From: JBMNKL01 sp050261495
Lineage (GTDB): Bacteria; Bacillota; Clostridia; Acetivibrionales; DTU013
DNA length: 64,000 bases
Direction: 5' to 3'
Assembly (NCBI GenBank): GCA_050261495.1
Contig: JBLNDI010000018.1
Location: 1 to 64,000, forward strand
Part shown: positions 16,502 through 25,255 of the stretch, one piece after another
How the letters are laid out: every line of letters starts with the position of its first letter
How positions within the stretch are numbered: the stretch's first letter is position 1
Notes under the pieces: model-generated
The model's input: only the letters and a program-made list of their open reading frames with translations
The model's database searches: none
Told to the model about the DNA's origin: nothing
Translations under genes and position numbers: made by a program

Positions 16502-18577
16502 TTGATCGAAAAATATGGTTTTATTAATAAAAAATGCAGCGCCCTGCTGCACGGAGGAGACTACAACCCGGATCAATGGATTGATACTCCGGGGATTTGG
16601 GACGAGGACATGAGATTGATGAAACTGGCTGAATGCAATGCTATGACGGTGGGTGTTTTTTCATGGTCGATGCTTGAGCCGGAAGAGGGGAAATTCAGGT
16701 TTGACTGGCTGGATACGATAATGGACAAGCTTGCCGCAAACGGGATATACGCCGTGCTCGCGACGCCGTCCGGCGCAAGGCCGGCATGGATGTCGCAGAA
16801 GTACCCGGAGGTGCTCAGGGTGCAGGCGGACCGCCGGAGGATACTCCACGGGACACGGCACAACCATTGCCCCACATCGCCCGTGTACAGGGAAAAAACC
16901 GCGATCATAAACCGAAAACTGGCGGAGCGGTACGGGAACCACCCGGCGCTGCTTGTATGGCACGTTTCCAACGAGTACGGCGGGGAATGTCATTGTGAGC
17001 TCTGCCAGGAAGCATTCCGCAAATGGCTTCGCAAGAAGTACCATGATGATATCGAAGAATTGAACCGGGCATGGTGGACCGGCTTCTGGAGCCACCGCTT
17101 CAATGATTGGTCCCAGATAGAATCCCCGGCGCCGCACGGTGAACACATGGTGCATGGACACAACCTGGACTGGAAACGTTTCGTGACGGATCAGACAGTA
17201 GATTTTTTCCTGAACGAGATTAAGCCGTTGAAAGAGTTGACGCCCGACATACCCGTAACTACGAACTTCATGGGCACATATCCCGGGCTTAATTACTGGA
17301 AATTTGCCGACAAGCTGGATGTGGCATCCTGGGACAGCTATCCTTCATGGCACAACAACTGTGAAAAGACATGGGAAGTGGCTTCGGATACGGCTTTTGC
17401 GCATGATATCTGCCGTTCGCTGAAGGGCGGCAAGCCTTTCATGCTTATGGAAAGCACGCCAAGCCTTGTCAACTGGAATTCCGTCAACAAGCTGAAAAGG
17501 CCGGGAATGCATTTTTTGTCCTCACTGCAGGCTGTCGCTCACGGTTCGGACACGGTGCAGTACTTCCAGTGGAGGAAAGGCCGGGGGTCGTCGGAAAAAT
17601 TCCACGGGGCGGTTGTCGACCACTGCGGACATGAGCATACGCGTGTGTTCAGGGATGTGGCCTCGGTCGGCAAAGCGCTGAAGAAGCTGGCTTGCATAGC
17701 AGGAACCACGGTATGCCCGGAAGTCGCGGTAATATACGACTGGGAAAACAGGTGGGCGATAGATGACGCCCAGGGCTTCTCCAGGGACAGGAAAGATTAC
17801 GAGAAGACATGCAAAAACCATTACAGGGCATTTTGGAACAAGGGCGTACCTATAGATGTAATCGATATGGATTGCGATTTTTCGAAATATAAACTGTTGA
17901 TTGCGCCAATGTTATATATGGTTAGGCCGGGAGTTGCGCGGAGGATAGAGGAATTTGTCAAAAGCGGCGGGACTTTTGTTACCACTTATGCCACCGGATA
18001 CGTGGATGAGAACGACCTGTGCTTCTTGGGCGGATTCCCGGGGCCGCTGCGCAAGGTTACCGGTATATGGGCCGAGGAAATCGACAGCCTTTACGAAGGA
18101 GAATCCAATGGCATCAGGCTTGTTGAAGGCGCCATGCCGGGACTTGAAGGGGAATTTCCGGCAAATGATTTCTGCGAGCTTGTGCATGCGGAAACAGCAC
18201 AAGTCCTGGGTGTTTATACAAATGATTTTTACGCGGGCATGCCTGCGCTGACCGTGAACAATTATGGCGGGGGAAAAGCCTATTATATGGCGTCGAGGTT
18301 TGATCAAATGTTTATCGAAAGCTTTTATTCGCATCTGATTGACCATTTGAACCTCAAGCGCGCGCTTTATGCCGAGCTTCCGGCCGGCGTCACGGCACAG
18401 TTGAGATCCGACGGAGAAAATGAATATATTTTCCTGATGAATTTCTCGGAGGAACAAAGGACCGTTGATATTGGAGATACGCGGATAGAAGAGCTTTTAG
18501 GAGGGGATGTCCTGTCAGGCCGGATTATATTGAAACCATACGGCGTCATGGTTTTAAAAAACAGGAGAAGTTGGTAA
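16502..18577 (+). CDS. GH42 beta-galactosidase
   Basis: 691 aa from a TTG at 16502 with GGGGAGG nine bases upstream; the open frame extends back to 16430 but without a site. There is no signal peptide, so the enzyme is cytoplasmic and cleaves terminal beta-galactosides (also some alpha-L-arabinosides in this family). The acid/base Glu158 lies in HVSNEYGGE and the nucleophile Glu317 in LMESTPSLVNW. The four zinc-cluster Cys of GH42 are visible (HNHCPTS, then ECHCELC). The trimerisation domain and the small C-terminal beta domain (VLSGRIILKPYGVMVLK) follow. A relic of this last domain is found at 3886-3996. Placement behind rsmA is unusual and suggests insertion into a housekeeping neighbourhood. 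Confidence 0.92.
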   Translation: MIEKYGFINKKCSALLHGGDYNPDQWIDTPGIWDEDMRLMKLAECNAMTVGVFSWSMLEPEEGKFRFDWLDTIMDKLAANGIYAVLATPSGARPAWMSQKYPEVLRVQADRRRILHGTRHNHCPTSPVYREKTAIINRKLAERYGNHPALLVWHVSNEYGGECHCELCQEAFRKWLRKKYHDDIEELNRAWWTGFWSHRFNDWSQIESPAPHGEHMVHGHNLDWKRFVTDQTVDFFLNEIKPLKELTPDIPVTTNFMGTYPGLNYWKFADKLDVASWDSYPSWHNNCEKTWEVASDTAFAHDICRSLKGGKPFMLMESTPSLVNWNSVNKLKRPGMHFLSSLQAVAHGSDTVQYFQWRKGRGSSEKFHGAVVDHCGHEHTRVFRDVASVGKALKKLACIAGTTVCPEVAVIYDWENRWAIDDAQGFSRDRKDYEKTCKNHYRAFWNKGVPIDVIDMDCDFSKYKLLIAPMLYMVRPGVARRIEEFVKSGGTFVTTYATGYVDENDLCFLGGFPGPLRKVTGIWAEEIDSLYEGESNGIRLVEGAMPGLEGEFPANDFCELVHAETAQVLGVYTNDFYAGMPALTVNNYGGGKAYYMASRFDQMFIESFYSHLIDHLNLKRALYAELPAGVTAQLRSDGENEYIFLMNFSEEQRTVDIGDTRIEELLGGDVLSGRIILKPYGVMVLKNRRSW

Positions 18578-18649
18578 CAAGTCTGAAGCTTTTCCATGTA
18601 CCGAGAATTCATGGATTCCGGCAGTATCGCTTCCGTCCTGCTCTGCCTT

Positions 18650-18684
18650 GACGACCAGGAATACGTGGACAGATTCGGCGTTAA
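18650..18684 (+). repeat. 35-bp copy of the yabE 3' end
   Basis: The 35 bases match 15483-15517 of the yabE-like gene at 33 positions and, in frame, give DDQEYVDRFGVK, the end of its 3D domain. Similarity stops sharply on both sides, and no 3D-domain gene surrounds it. It lies 70 bases after the GH42 stop. It is most simply the scar of a duplication that put rsmA and GH42 behind yabE, with most of the second copy lost. Confidence 0.75.
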
Positions 18685-18734
18685 GCCGGATCGATTGCAA
18701 TTGACGATGTTGCATTGTCCGGCAGGCTATGCGG

Positions 18735-19526
18735 TTAAAATATTGCCTTATATAGTCCCAAGGCAAACAGTACGCTTGTTAAAGTACCAATTAAGTAATA
18801 TTCCGCAAAACTCTGGTCTTTTGCAATTCTATCATACCGCGCTATAGATTTCGCCGTGAGAATCAGGCCGACTGCCGAGTATTGTTCTATACTTATGAAA
18901 AATGATATTAGCATTCTTTCAAGGAATCCTATTACGGCTCCGGCTTTCCTTTCAGTTTTAATCCCGGCGTCTTCCGAATTAATCAGTTTTTCCGAAATAT
19001 CCGGCCTGTAATTTGCAAAGAGCTTAATAAACGTAATATTTGACGGTTTATAAATGCATAGAATCAGGAGAAACCACTTTAACGCAATAAACTGATCTGA
19101 ATCCTTCAAGAAATAAACTAACACGGGTATTTCACGTATTAACGAGGAAGAGTTTTTGAAAATAAAATTAACTGCGATTATTGAAATAACATGAAGTGCC
19201 TGATCCGCCAGATAGATTGACCAGTCCTTTATTTTATATTTATTGAATAATTTTCTGTAAAAGCCGGACTTATAAAAGGTAAATTTGATAAAGTCAATAA
19301 TGAGATGAAGCACGCATATTGGTATAAAAACAAATCCGAGTTGCGGAGAAAAACCGAAAACAAGAAAAATTAAGGCAAACGGCAAGGAATAAATGAGCGC
19401 ATGACAGACCAGGCTGAGAAATCTATCGTTTTTATTGTTCGCACATCTTTCGGATTGCAAGTAGTAGTCGCCCAGTATATGGCCGGTAAAGCAAAGGATC
19501 ATGATATTATTCAGCAGTTTTGGCAC
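18735..19526 (-). CDS. DUF3307 membrane protein
   Basis: 263 aa with at least five hydrophobic segments. The N-terminal half has the DUF3307 pattern: FTGHILGDYYLQSERCA, a second His in CHALIYSLPF, and HLIIDFIKF followed by ADQALH. The conserved His/Asp residues in membrane segments are typical, but the function of the family is not known. It overlaps the SatD-type gene upstream by 20 bases, so the two are translated from one message. The two families are often neighbours in other genomes, to my knowledge, which suggests a joint role. Confidence 0.8.
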   Translation of the reverse strand: MPKLLNNIMILCFTGHILGDYYLQSERCANNKNDRFLSLVCHALIYSLPFALIFLVFGFSPQLGFVFIPICVLHLIIDFIKFTFYKSGFYRKLFNKYKIKDWSIYLADQALHVISIIAVNFIFKNSSSLIREIPVLVYFLKDSDQFIALKWFLLILCIYKPSNITFIKLFANYRPDISEKLINSEDAGIKTERKAGAVIGFLERMLISFFISIEQYSAVGLILTAKSIARYDRIAKDQSFAEYYLIGTLTSVLFALGLYKAIF

Positions 19527-20172
19527 CCCATTTCTCCATAAGAATATTATTTATAATTTTCCGGGCATGGATATAATCGTAGTATCCGGCATTTTTAAAC
19601 CGGCGCTGAACGCTTGACTGGGAAATACCAAACCTGGCGGCTATTTCCCGCTGGCTTCTATTTGATAAAATGCTGTCTTCGATAAGCAAGCGCTGCTTCT
19701 TTGTCCACTTGCTTTCAATAAATGAACACAGGCAAAGGTTGCTGTTGATAAGTTCAAGTACTGAAGGATCCAAATCACCGCTTATCTTAATGTCCGTGCT
19801 GGTGCTCATTTTCCCTCTCTCACCGGCCTTTATCCCGCTAATCATTTTCCTGGCAAGATGATATGCCGGTCCGTCGGCGCCTATGGCCATTTCTCTTATA
19901 ATTTCCGTTTCTATGCTGCCCCCGCCTATGCCAAATCTTACCCTTACAGGGTATAATCCGAATTTGATCCGTTCAATGATATTAAGTATGTATTGCGGAG
20001 ATGCCAGCAATCCTTGAAATTCGTCGCCGATTGTAATAATAAAATTAGCGGCGATTGTACTCGCGTAATCGGTATTTATCTTAACAAGCAATTCGCCGAG
20101 TTTTTTCTGAAATCCGGCACGATCCTTGATTTTTTTAGAATCTTTAATATCCCCGATAATGGCAAAATACAT
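19507..20172 (-). CDS. SatD-family protein with C-terminal helix-turn-helix
   Basis: 221 aa. The N-terminal part fits SatD: FAIIGDIKDSKKI, then FIITIGDEFQGLL and RVRFGIGGGSIETEI. The spacing of Asp and Gly residues resembles a nucleotide-cyclase-like fold, but no activity is known to me. The last ~55 residues form a helix-turn-helix (NRSQREIAARFGISQSSVQR), so the protein may bind DNA, perhaps its own upstream region, which carries four copies of a 17-22 base motif. It overlaps DUF3307. Streptococcus SatD was named in an acid-tolerance operon; a role here is unknown. Confidence 0.78.
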   Translation of the reverse strand: MYFAIIGDIKDSKKIKDRAGFQKKLGELLVKINTDYASTIAANFIITIGDEFQGLLASPQYILNIIERIKFGLYPVRVRFGIGGGSIETEIIREMAIGADGPAYHLARKMISGIKAGERGKMSTSTDIKISGDLDPSVLELINSNLCLCSFIESKWTKKQRLLIEDSILSNRSQREIAARFGISQSSVQRRFKNAGYYDYIHARKIINNILMEKWGAKTAE

Positions 20173-20223
20173 ATTGACACCTCATGTTAATGATATCATG
20201 TTAGTAAGGTAAAATCAATACCT

Positions 20224-20429
20224 TGATGCATGTATAACTGCATCATTTTATATTATGCAGTTATACATGCATCATGCGGCGTGATGCATATATAACTGCA
20301 TGATTAACATATTGCAGCCGCAGTCATAGCAGGCATTAATTTTTACGTCGCGGGAAAAATCAAACCCGGGCCTGTACTGCATGCAGACGCCGGGAAGATG
20401 GAACCAACACTTTGATGCATCTATAACTG
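20224..20429. repeat. Four copies of a TGATGCATnTATAACTG motif upstream of satD
   Basis: Copies: 20224-20243 (forward), 20256-20275 (exact reverse complement, forming a 20-bp inverted repeat with the first across a 12-base spacer), 20282-20301 (forward, one change) and 20413-20429 (forward, shorter). Spacing is irregular and there are no spacers of even size, so this is not a CRISPR array. The first three lie 50-130 bases upstream of the satD start. They look like operator sites for a dimeric regulator, possibly the HTH-bearing SatD protein itself. Nothing else with coding character is seen in 20173-20547. Confidence 0.65.
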
Positions 20430-20434
20430 TGATA

Positions 20435-20468
20435 AAAAAGGAGCCTTTGCTTGAAAAGGCTCCTTTTT
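20435..20468. terminator. Rho-independent terminator (bidirectional) after pckG
   Basis: A perfect 14-bp stem beginning AAAAAGGAGCC with a six-base loop (GCTTGA) and A/T runs on both sides, so it can work on either strand. On the minus strand it lies about 80 bases after the pckG stop. Confidence 0.85.
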
Positions 20469-20547
20469 CAAATTGCTTTTATTGCTGTTGTTCACATTAT
20501 GCAGGGAATCTTTTGCATATCCGAACTTCCGGTTCGTATACACGCCG

Positions 20548-22338
20548 TTATCCGCGCAGCCTCTTTTCCAGCGCGTCGAGCTGCTCATGCAGTTCTTTTG
20601 GGAGCTTTTCGCCATATCCGGCGTAATGCTGCCTGATTGATTCTACTTCCATGAGCCATTCGTCCCTGTTGACCTTGAGCAGTTCCTGTATATCTTCCGC
20701 GCTTACGTCAAGGCCGTCGGTATCGATTCCATCGGGAGTCGGCATGTAGCCTATGGGAGTCTTGACTGCCTTGCCCTCTCCGGATACCCTTTCAAAGATC
20801 CATTTCAGGACCCTGCTGTTTTCGCCGAACCCGGGCCACAGCCATTTGCCGTTTGCATCCTTCCGGAACCAGTTCACGTAAAAGATCTTGGGCAGCTTGT
20901 CAGGCGTGGTCATCTTGCCGATTTCAAGCCAATGCCTCAGGTAATCGCCTACGTGGTAACCCATGAACGGAAGCATGGCGAATGGATCGCGCCGTACTTT
21001 TCCTATTTTATCCGAGATGATGGCCGCCGTGATTTCCGAACCCATGATGGAACCCAGGAATACGCCGTGATTCCAATCAAAGCTTTCATGGACAAGGGGA
21101 ACCGTACTTGTACGGCGTCCGCCTACCAAAATCGCGGAAATCGGCACACCATTGGGGTCTTCCCATTCGGGGGCGATAACCGGGCACTGTCTTGCAGGCG
21201 CGGTAAACCTGGCATTAGGATGCGCGGCCGGTTCACCCGAGCCTGGCGACCAGTCTCTTCCCTTCCAGTCGATAAGATGGCTGGGAGCTTCTTTCCCGAT
21301 GCCTTCCCACCACACGTCGCCGTCATCCGTCAATGCAACGTTCGTGAATATCGTGTTTTTCTCTATGCTGCGCATCGCGTTGTAGTTCGATTGATATGAA
21401 GTGCCGGGAGCGACGCCGAAGAATCCCGCCTCGGGATTGATAGCATAAAGACGCCCGTCCTTCCCGAATTTCATCCATGCGATATCGTCGCCGATTGTCT
21501 CGACTTTCCACCCGGGAATAGTCGGTATAAGCATTGCAAGGTTTGTTTTTCCGCAAGCACTTGGAAATGCTCCTGTGATGTATTTCGTATTGCCCTTGGG
21601 ATCGGTGATGCGGAGAATAAGCATGTGCTCCGCCATCCAGCCCTCATCTCTCGCCAGGACGGAGGCAATGCGCAGCGCGAAGCACTTCTTCCCCAGCAGC
21701 GCGTTTCCGCCATAGCCCGAACCGTACGACCAGATCGTCCTTTCTTCGGGGAAATGGCTGATGTATTTTTTCTCCATCGGCGCGCACGGCCATGATGAAT
21801 CCGCTTGTCCTTCAGCCAGCGGAGCGCCGACCGAATGCAGGCAGGGTACGAATTCGCCGTCGCCGAGGACACTAAGAACCTCTTTGCCCATGCGCGTCAT
21901 GATACGCATGTTTACGACAACGTACGGGCTGTCCGTCAACTGGATCCCTATCTTTGATATCGGAGAACCGATAGGTCCCATTGAGAACGGGATGACATAC
22001 ATGGTCCTTCCCTTCATGCAGCCCCTGTACAAGCCTTCCATGGTTGCCTTGAGTTCCACAGGGTCAATCCAGTTGTTGGTCGGACCTGCGTCTTCCTTGG
22101 TTTTGGAGGCGATAAAGGTCCTGTCCTCAACGCGTGCCACGTCGGAAGGGTGGCTCCTGAACAGGTAGCAGCCGGGACGTTTTTCAGGATTCAGCCGTGT
22201 GGCCATCCCGCTGTTTACCATCTGCTGGAGCAACCGGTCGTTTTCCTCCTGCGAACCGTCACACCAGTAAATATTGTCAGGCTGGCACAAGTCAGCCATC
22301 TGTTTAACCCAATCTTGCAATTTCTTGTTTGCAATCAT
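20548..22338 (-). CDS. pckG: Phosphoenolpyruvate carboxykinase (GTP)
   Basis: 596 aa, normal for the GTP-dependent class, which is unrelated in length and sequence to the ~530-aa ATP class. It interconverts oxaloacetate + GTP and PEP + CO2 + GDP. Visible motifs are the P-loop FPSACGKTNLAML with the reactive Cys, the metal/PEP region (SGYGGNALLGKKCFALRIAS), RVEDRTF near the N-terminus and SHPSDVARVEDRT. AAGGAGG lies just before the ATG. In anaerobes with PPi-dependent glycolysis, such as the PPi-PFK found nearby would imply, PckG often works in the direction of oxaloacetate formation; that is inference here. Confidence 0.95.
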   Translation of the reverse strand: MIANKKLQDWVKQMADLCQPDNIYWCDGSQEENDRLLQQMVNSGMATRLNPEKRPGCYLFRSHPSDVARVEDRTFIASKTKEDAGPTNNWIDPVELKATMEGLYRGCMKGRTMYVIPFSMGPIGSPISKIGIQLTDSPYVVVNMRIMTRMGKEVLSVLGDGEFVPCLHSVGAPLAEGQADSSWPCAPMEKKYISHFPEERTIWSYGSGYGGNALLGKKCFALRIASVLARDEGWMAEHMLILRITDPKGNTKYITGAFPSACGKTNLAMLIPTIPGWKVETIGDDIAWMKFGKDGRLYAINPEAGFFGVAPGTSYQSNYNAMRSIEKNTIFTNVALTDDGDVWWEGIGKEAPSHLIDWKGRDWSPGSGEPAAHPNARFTAPARQCPVIAPEWEDPNGVPISAILVGGRRTSTVPLVHESFDWNHGVFLGSIMGSEITAAIISDKIGKVRRDPFAMLPFMGYHVGDYLRHWLEIGKMTTPDKLPKIFYVNWFRKDANGKWLWPGFGENSRVLKWIFERVSGEGKAVKTPIGYMPTPDGIDTDGLDVSAEDIQELLKVNRDEWLMEVESIRQHYAGYGEKLPKELHEQLDALEKRLRG

Positions 22339-22707
22339 TTAAAACTCCTCCTTTATGATAATACGTTCAGCTGTAAGGCCGAATCCATCAGTCAATGATA
22401 ATTTCAGCTTTCTAATGAAAACATAATGCTCCTGGTTAAATAATTAACTAAAATCATAACATATAAAAATGAAATATTCAATAAAATGATATGCAAATTT
22501 CACAGAGTTCGCGGCAAGGCAATTTTTTCCCCGGAGCTGCCGGTAAAAAAGTTGATAATGCCGGATATCGTTATTATGGTTTATTTTATTATGTCTCACA
22601 TATACATAGAATAAAAGCATTTTAAACTGCAGCCGTAACGAATGCTTATCAGGCTGCCGCGGGGCGTGAAGGACCCGGCCGGCGGCATTTATGCGGGAGT
22701 GGTATGA
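22339..22707. other. Divergent intergenic region between pckG and the 442-aa gene
   Basis: 369 bases without a supported gene. The pckG ribosome-binding site (AAGGAGG, minus strand) is at the left edge. The middle (about 22430-22500) is AT-rich and probably holds the pckG promoter, but no box pair close to consensus stands out. The right third is GC-rich. No riboswitch or repeat was recognised. Confidence 0.5.
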
Positions 22708-24036
22708 ATGAGTTTCGTCAATTCAAAAAAAGTATTCTCGAGGAAGTTCTTGATATTTGCCAATGAAGACGCGGGGTATGAAGCCGGGTGCAAACCGTCC
22801 GGGTATGTGAAGCTGGAGGTCCGCGACGGAAAGGGGATGCTGCGTTCGGTTATACATAACATAAGGCCTGGAAACGGTGCGTTTGAATACGTATTGTACC
22901 TGGTCAGCCCGCGCTTGGGCGGGCAGCCCGCCTTCGGGCTTAAAGCCGGCACATACAGGGTGGAAAGCGGGAAAGCGGAGCTTGAATGGTCTTTTGACCC
23001 GTTCAGCGTTGGGAAAAGCGGCTATGAAATTGACAAATTCGACGTCTTTGCGGTTATTGTCGAATACGTGGATAGGCCGTACCAGAGCAGGCATGATGCG
23101 CGCAAAACTTCATCCGGCGTTATATGTCCTCTCGCCGCATATACCGGCAGCCCCGGGGACTGGAGGGAATCTTTCAAAGCGGGAATGCAGGACGCGTTGG
23201 CGGGACGCCAGGATGCAGCTGAAGGAGTGCGGGATTTCGTGCAGGAGCAAAGCTCACGCCGGCAATTGGATATGCCGCCCGGACCGGGCGACATGGAGCA
23301 AAACCGGGGGGATGCGCAGACAAAGCCGCTGCATGCGGGACCGGGGCGGCAGGATGCAAGGCAGGGAAAGGATAAAGAAGCCGAGCGGTACGAAAAACAG
23401 CCGGAGCAGCAGGATGCCCGCACGGTGAAACACTTCCCGGACCAGGCACAGCCAGGAGCGCCGGAGGTTGTCCAACCCGGCGGGCAACCGGCGGGCGGTC
23501 CGAATAAAACCAGCCCGGGCTGCGCCTATTTCAGCGGCAATCTTTGCGGCGCCCTTGCCAATAGCAGGACCGGGGATGATCCGTGCGGCAGCTGCATGTT
23601 TAAAGACGGGGAAAGGGCTGCAGAAACTCAATCGCAAGGAGATATCTCCGGGCTGAAAAGCGATCTTGACAAGCACTTCGAAATAAGCGACCCGTTCCAT
23701 AGCAGAAGAAGCGATTACATATGGTGGAAAGTGACCGATCCTGTCAGCCTCAACAACATCCTGTACAGAAACGGAATCCGGACGCCATTGATGTTCAATC
23801 CAGCGGTAATGATGTCATATTACAGGTACAGGCACCTTATTGTAGGCATATTTACCCACAGGACAGGGCAGAGCTTTGTAGTGTGCGGCGCGCCGGGCAT
23901 GCACATGGTGGACGGAAAACCGTTCGGTGAAATGGGCAGATGGGTCCAGGCCGAAGGCAGCAAGCCGAGATATGGCTCGTTCGGCTACTGGCTGGCATAC
24001 ATAGATCCCACGGACGGAAGAATTCTCGAAGTCTAG
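22708..24036 (+). CDS. Conserved Clostridia-type protein of unknown function, three-part
   Basis: 442 aa, no signal peptide or membrane segment. Residues 1-145 look like a beta-rich domain (KFLIFANEDAGYE, SGYVKLEVRDGKGML, GTYRVESGKAELEWSFD). Residues ~150-270 are a low-complexity Gln/Gly/Pro/Asp-rich linker with repeated QDA words. A small Cys cluster follows (GCAYFSGNLCGAL, then DPCGSCMF). The last ~110 residues form a second domain (DYIWWKVTDPVSLNNILY, MMSYYRYRHLIVGIF, GYWLAYIDPTDGRI). Its linker is GC-rich, and long open frames appear on the other strand there, but codon pattern and domain structure favour this frame. I do not recognise a named function; a spore or envelope role is a guess from similar multi-part proteins in Clostridia. 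Confidence 0.75.
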   Translation: MSFVNSKKVFSRKFLIFANEDAGYEAGCKPSGYVKLEVRDGKGMLRSVIHNIRPGNGAFEYVLYLVSPRLGGQPAFGLKAGTYRVESGKAELEWSFDPFSVGKSGYEIDKFDVFAVIVEYVDRPYQSRHDARKTSSGVICPLAAYTGSPGDWRESFKAGMQDALAGRQDAAEGVRDFVQEQSSRRQLDMPPGPGDMEQNRGDAQTKPLHAGPGRQDARQGKDKEAERYEKQPEQQDARTVKHFPDQAQPGAPEVVQPGGQPAGGPNKTSPGCAYFSGNLCGALANSRTGDDPCGSCMFKDGERAAETQSQGDISGLKSDLDKHFEISDPFHSRRSDYIWWKVTDPVSLNNILYRNGIRTPLMFNPAVMMSYYRYRHLIVGIFTHRTGQSFVVCGAPGMHMVDGKPFGEMGRWVQAEGSKPRYGSFGYWLAYIDPTDGRILEV

Positions 24037-24200
24037 CCGGCGCCGACGCATAAAGGCGGCAAGGGAAAGCGCGCAAGGAAAAAAGGAATTATCAAATATA
24101 ACTTAATTATATGTTTTTTTGGCGAAATATAGTATAATGAGAAAAGATATAGCCGATGATGTCAACTTATGAAAAACATGGCGATGCCGAAAGGATGCTG

Positions 24201-24614
24201 ATGGCGTTGACAGCTAAAAACAGGGTGGAGTTGAGAATAGCGGGCAAAGATTATACCATTGTCGGTACGGAACCGGAGGAATATATCCAGCGGGTGGGAC
24301 TCTATGTCGATAAAAAAATGTCGGAGGTAATGAGGAACAACAATAAGCTCAGTACGTCGCTGGCAGCCGTCCTTACAGCTATTAATATCGGCGATGATTA
24401 TTTCAAGAGCCGTGAGAGTGAATTGAACGCAAAAAAAGAACTGAAAAGGGCGCTCGAGGAACTTGAAAAATACAAGGAAGAAAGGCACCGCCTGTTGCAG
24501 GAAAATGCAGCTTTAAACAACACCAATACAAATCTCAAGCTGGAACTGGCAAAGAGGGAAGCCGAACTGAATGAAGTCAGAAATGCGCTTGAGGCTGAGA
24601 GAGCGAGGGAATAA
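24201..24614 (+). CDS. zapA: Cell division protein ZapA
   Basis: 137 aa from the ATG at 24201, with GAAAGG six bases upstream; the open frame begins at 24156. The N-terminal globular domain (NRVELRIAGKDYTIVGTEPEEYIQRVGLYVDKKM) and the following helix (LSTSLAAVLTAINIGDDYFK) fit ZapA, which bundles FtsZ filaments at the division site. The C-terminal ~70 residues are a charged coiled coil rich in Glu/Lys, longer than in E. coli ZapA, as is common in Clostridia. A TATAAT lies at 24133-24138. Confidence 0.85.
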   Translation: MALTAKNRVELRIAGKDYTIVGTEPEEYIQRVGLYVDKKMSEVMRNNNKLSTSLAAVLTAINIGDDYFKSRESELNAKKELKRALEELEKYKEERHRLLQENAALNNTNTNLKLELAKREAELNEVRNALEAERARE

Positions 24615-24628
24615 ACCAAAGCTTTATA

Positions 24629-25255
24629 ATGAAGAACATAATCAACGTTTATATAAAGCCCGAAGGAGAGGGCAGAATCCCGCAGTATGCGTCAATGCAC
24701 GCGGCGGGCTGTGATTTGTATGCTACCCGGGATATGGCGATCAGACCGGGTGAGACGAAAATCATGCCGCTGGATTTTACCATGGCCATTGACGACGAGT
24801 TTGAAGCCCAAATAAGGCCCAGGAGCGGCCTTTCGCTGAAAACCGAACTGCGCATTCCAAACGGGCCCGGCACGATTGACAGCGATTACCGCGACACTGT
24901 GGGGGTCATATTGCAAAACACATACAACATTGCCAATCTTCCTTATCAGATCGCCGCAAACCCGCAGATCCTGGAAGACATTTGCGCCAACTACAGGGAA
25001 GTGAGCTTGTCGGAATACCTGGACGGCCAGGGTCGCCGTATGTCACCGGAAGCGGCGGCGCTGCATGTTGTCGGGGAAAAAATCTACATAGATGCAAACG
25101 GCAATCCGTACGGAACAATATATATAAAAAAGGGCGAAAGAATCGCTCAAATGGTTTTTTGCAAGTATCAGCGCGCGAATTTCATACTTCATCCAAACCC
25201 GCGGGAAATAGGCGCGGACAGGGGCGGCGGCTTCGGTCACACAGGCAATGGCTAG
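24629..25255 (+). CDS. dut: dUTPase-family nucleotidohydrolase with an insertion
   Basis: 208 aa, against ~150 for ordinary trimeric dUTPase. All five motifs are present: GCDLYATRD (I), RPRSGLS (II), GTIDSDYRDTVGV with the catalytic Asp (III), KKGERIAQMVF (IV) and RGGGFGHTG (V). About 55 residues are inserted between III and IV (from roughly NLPYQIAANPQI to DANGNPYG). The enzyme turns dUTP into dUMP and PPi. It follows zapA by 14 bases. Its stop overlaps the stop of the convergent response-regulator gene by four bases. Confidence 0.87.
   Translation: MKNIINVYIKPEGEGRIPQYASMHAAGCDLYATRDMAIRPGETKIMPLDFTMAIDDEFEAQIRPRSGLSLKTELRIPNGPGTIDSDYRDTVGVILQNTYNIANLPYQIAANPQILEDICANYREVSLSEYLDGQGRRMSPEAAALHVVGEKIYIDANGNPYGTIYIKKGERIAQMVFCKYQRANFILHPNPREIGADRGGGFGHTGNG

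Noticed and set aside
20224..20429. Repeats upstream of satD as a CRISPR array
   Set aside because: Copies differ in direction and spacing, and there are no uniform spacers or cas genes.
23022..23700. Long open frames on the minus strand (133-148 codons) inside the 442-aa gene
   Set aside because: They lie opposite a GC-rich linker, lack ribosome-binding sites and domain character; the plus-strand gene explains them.
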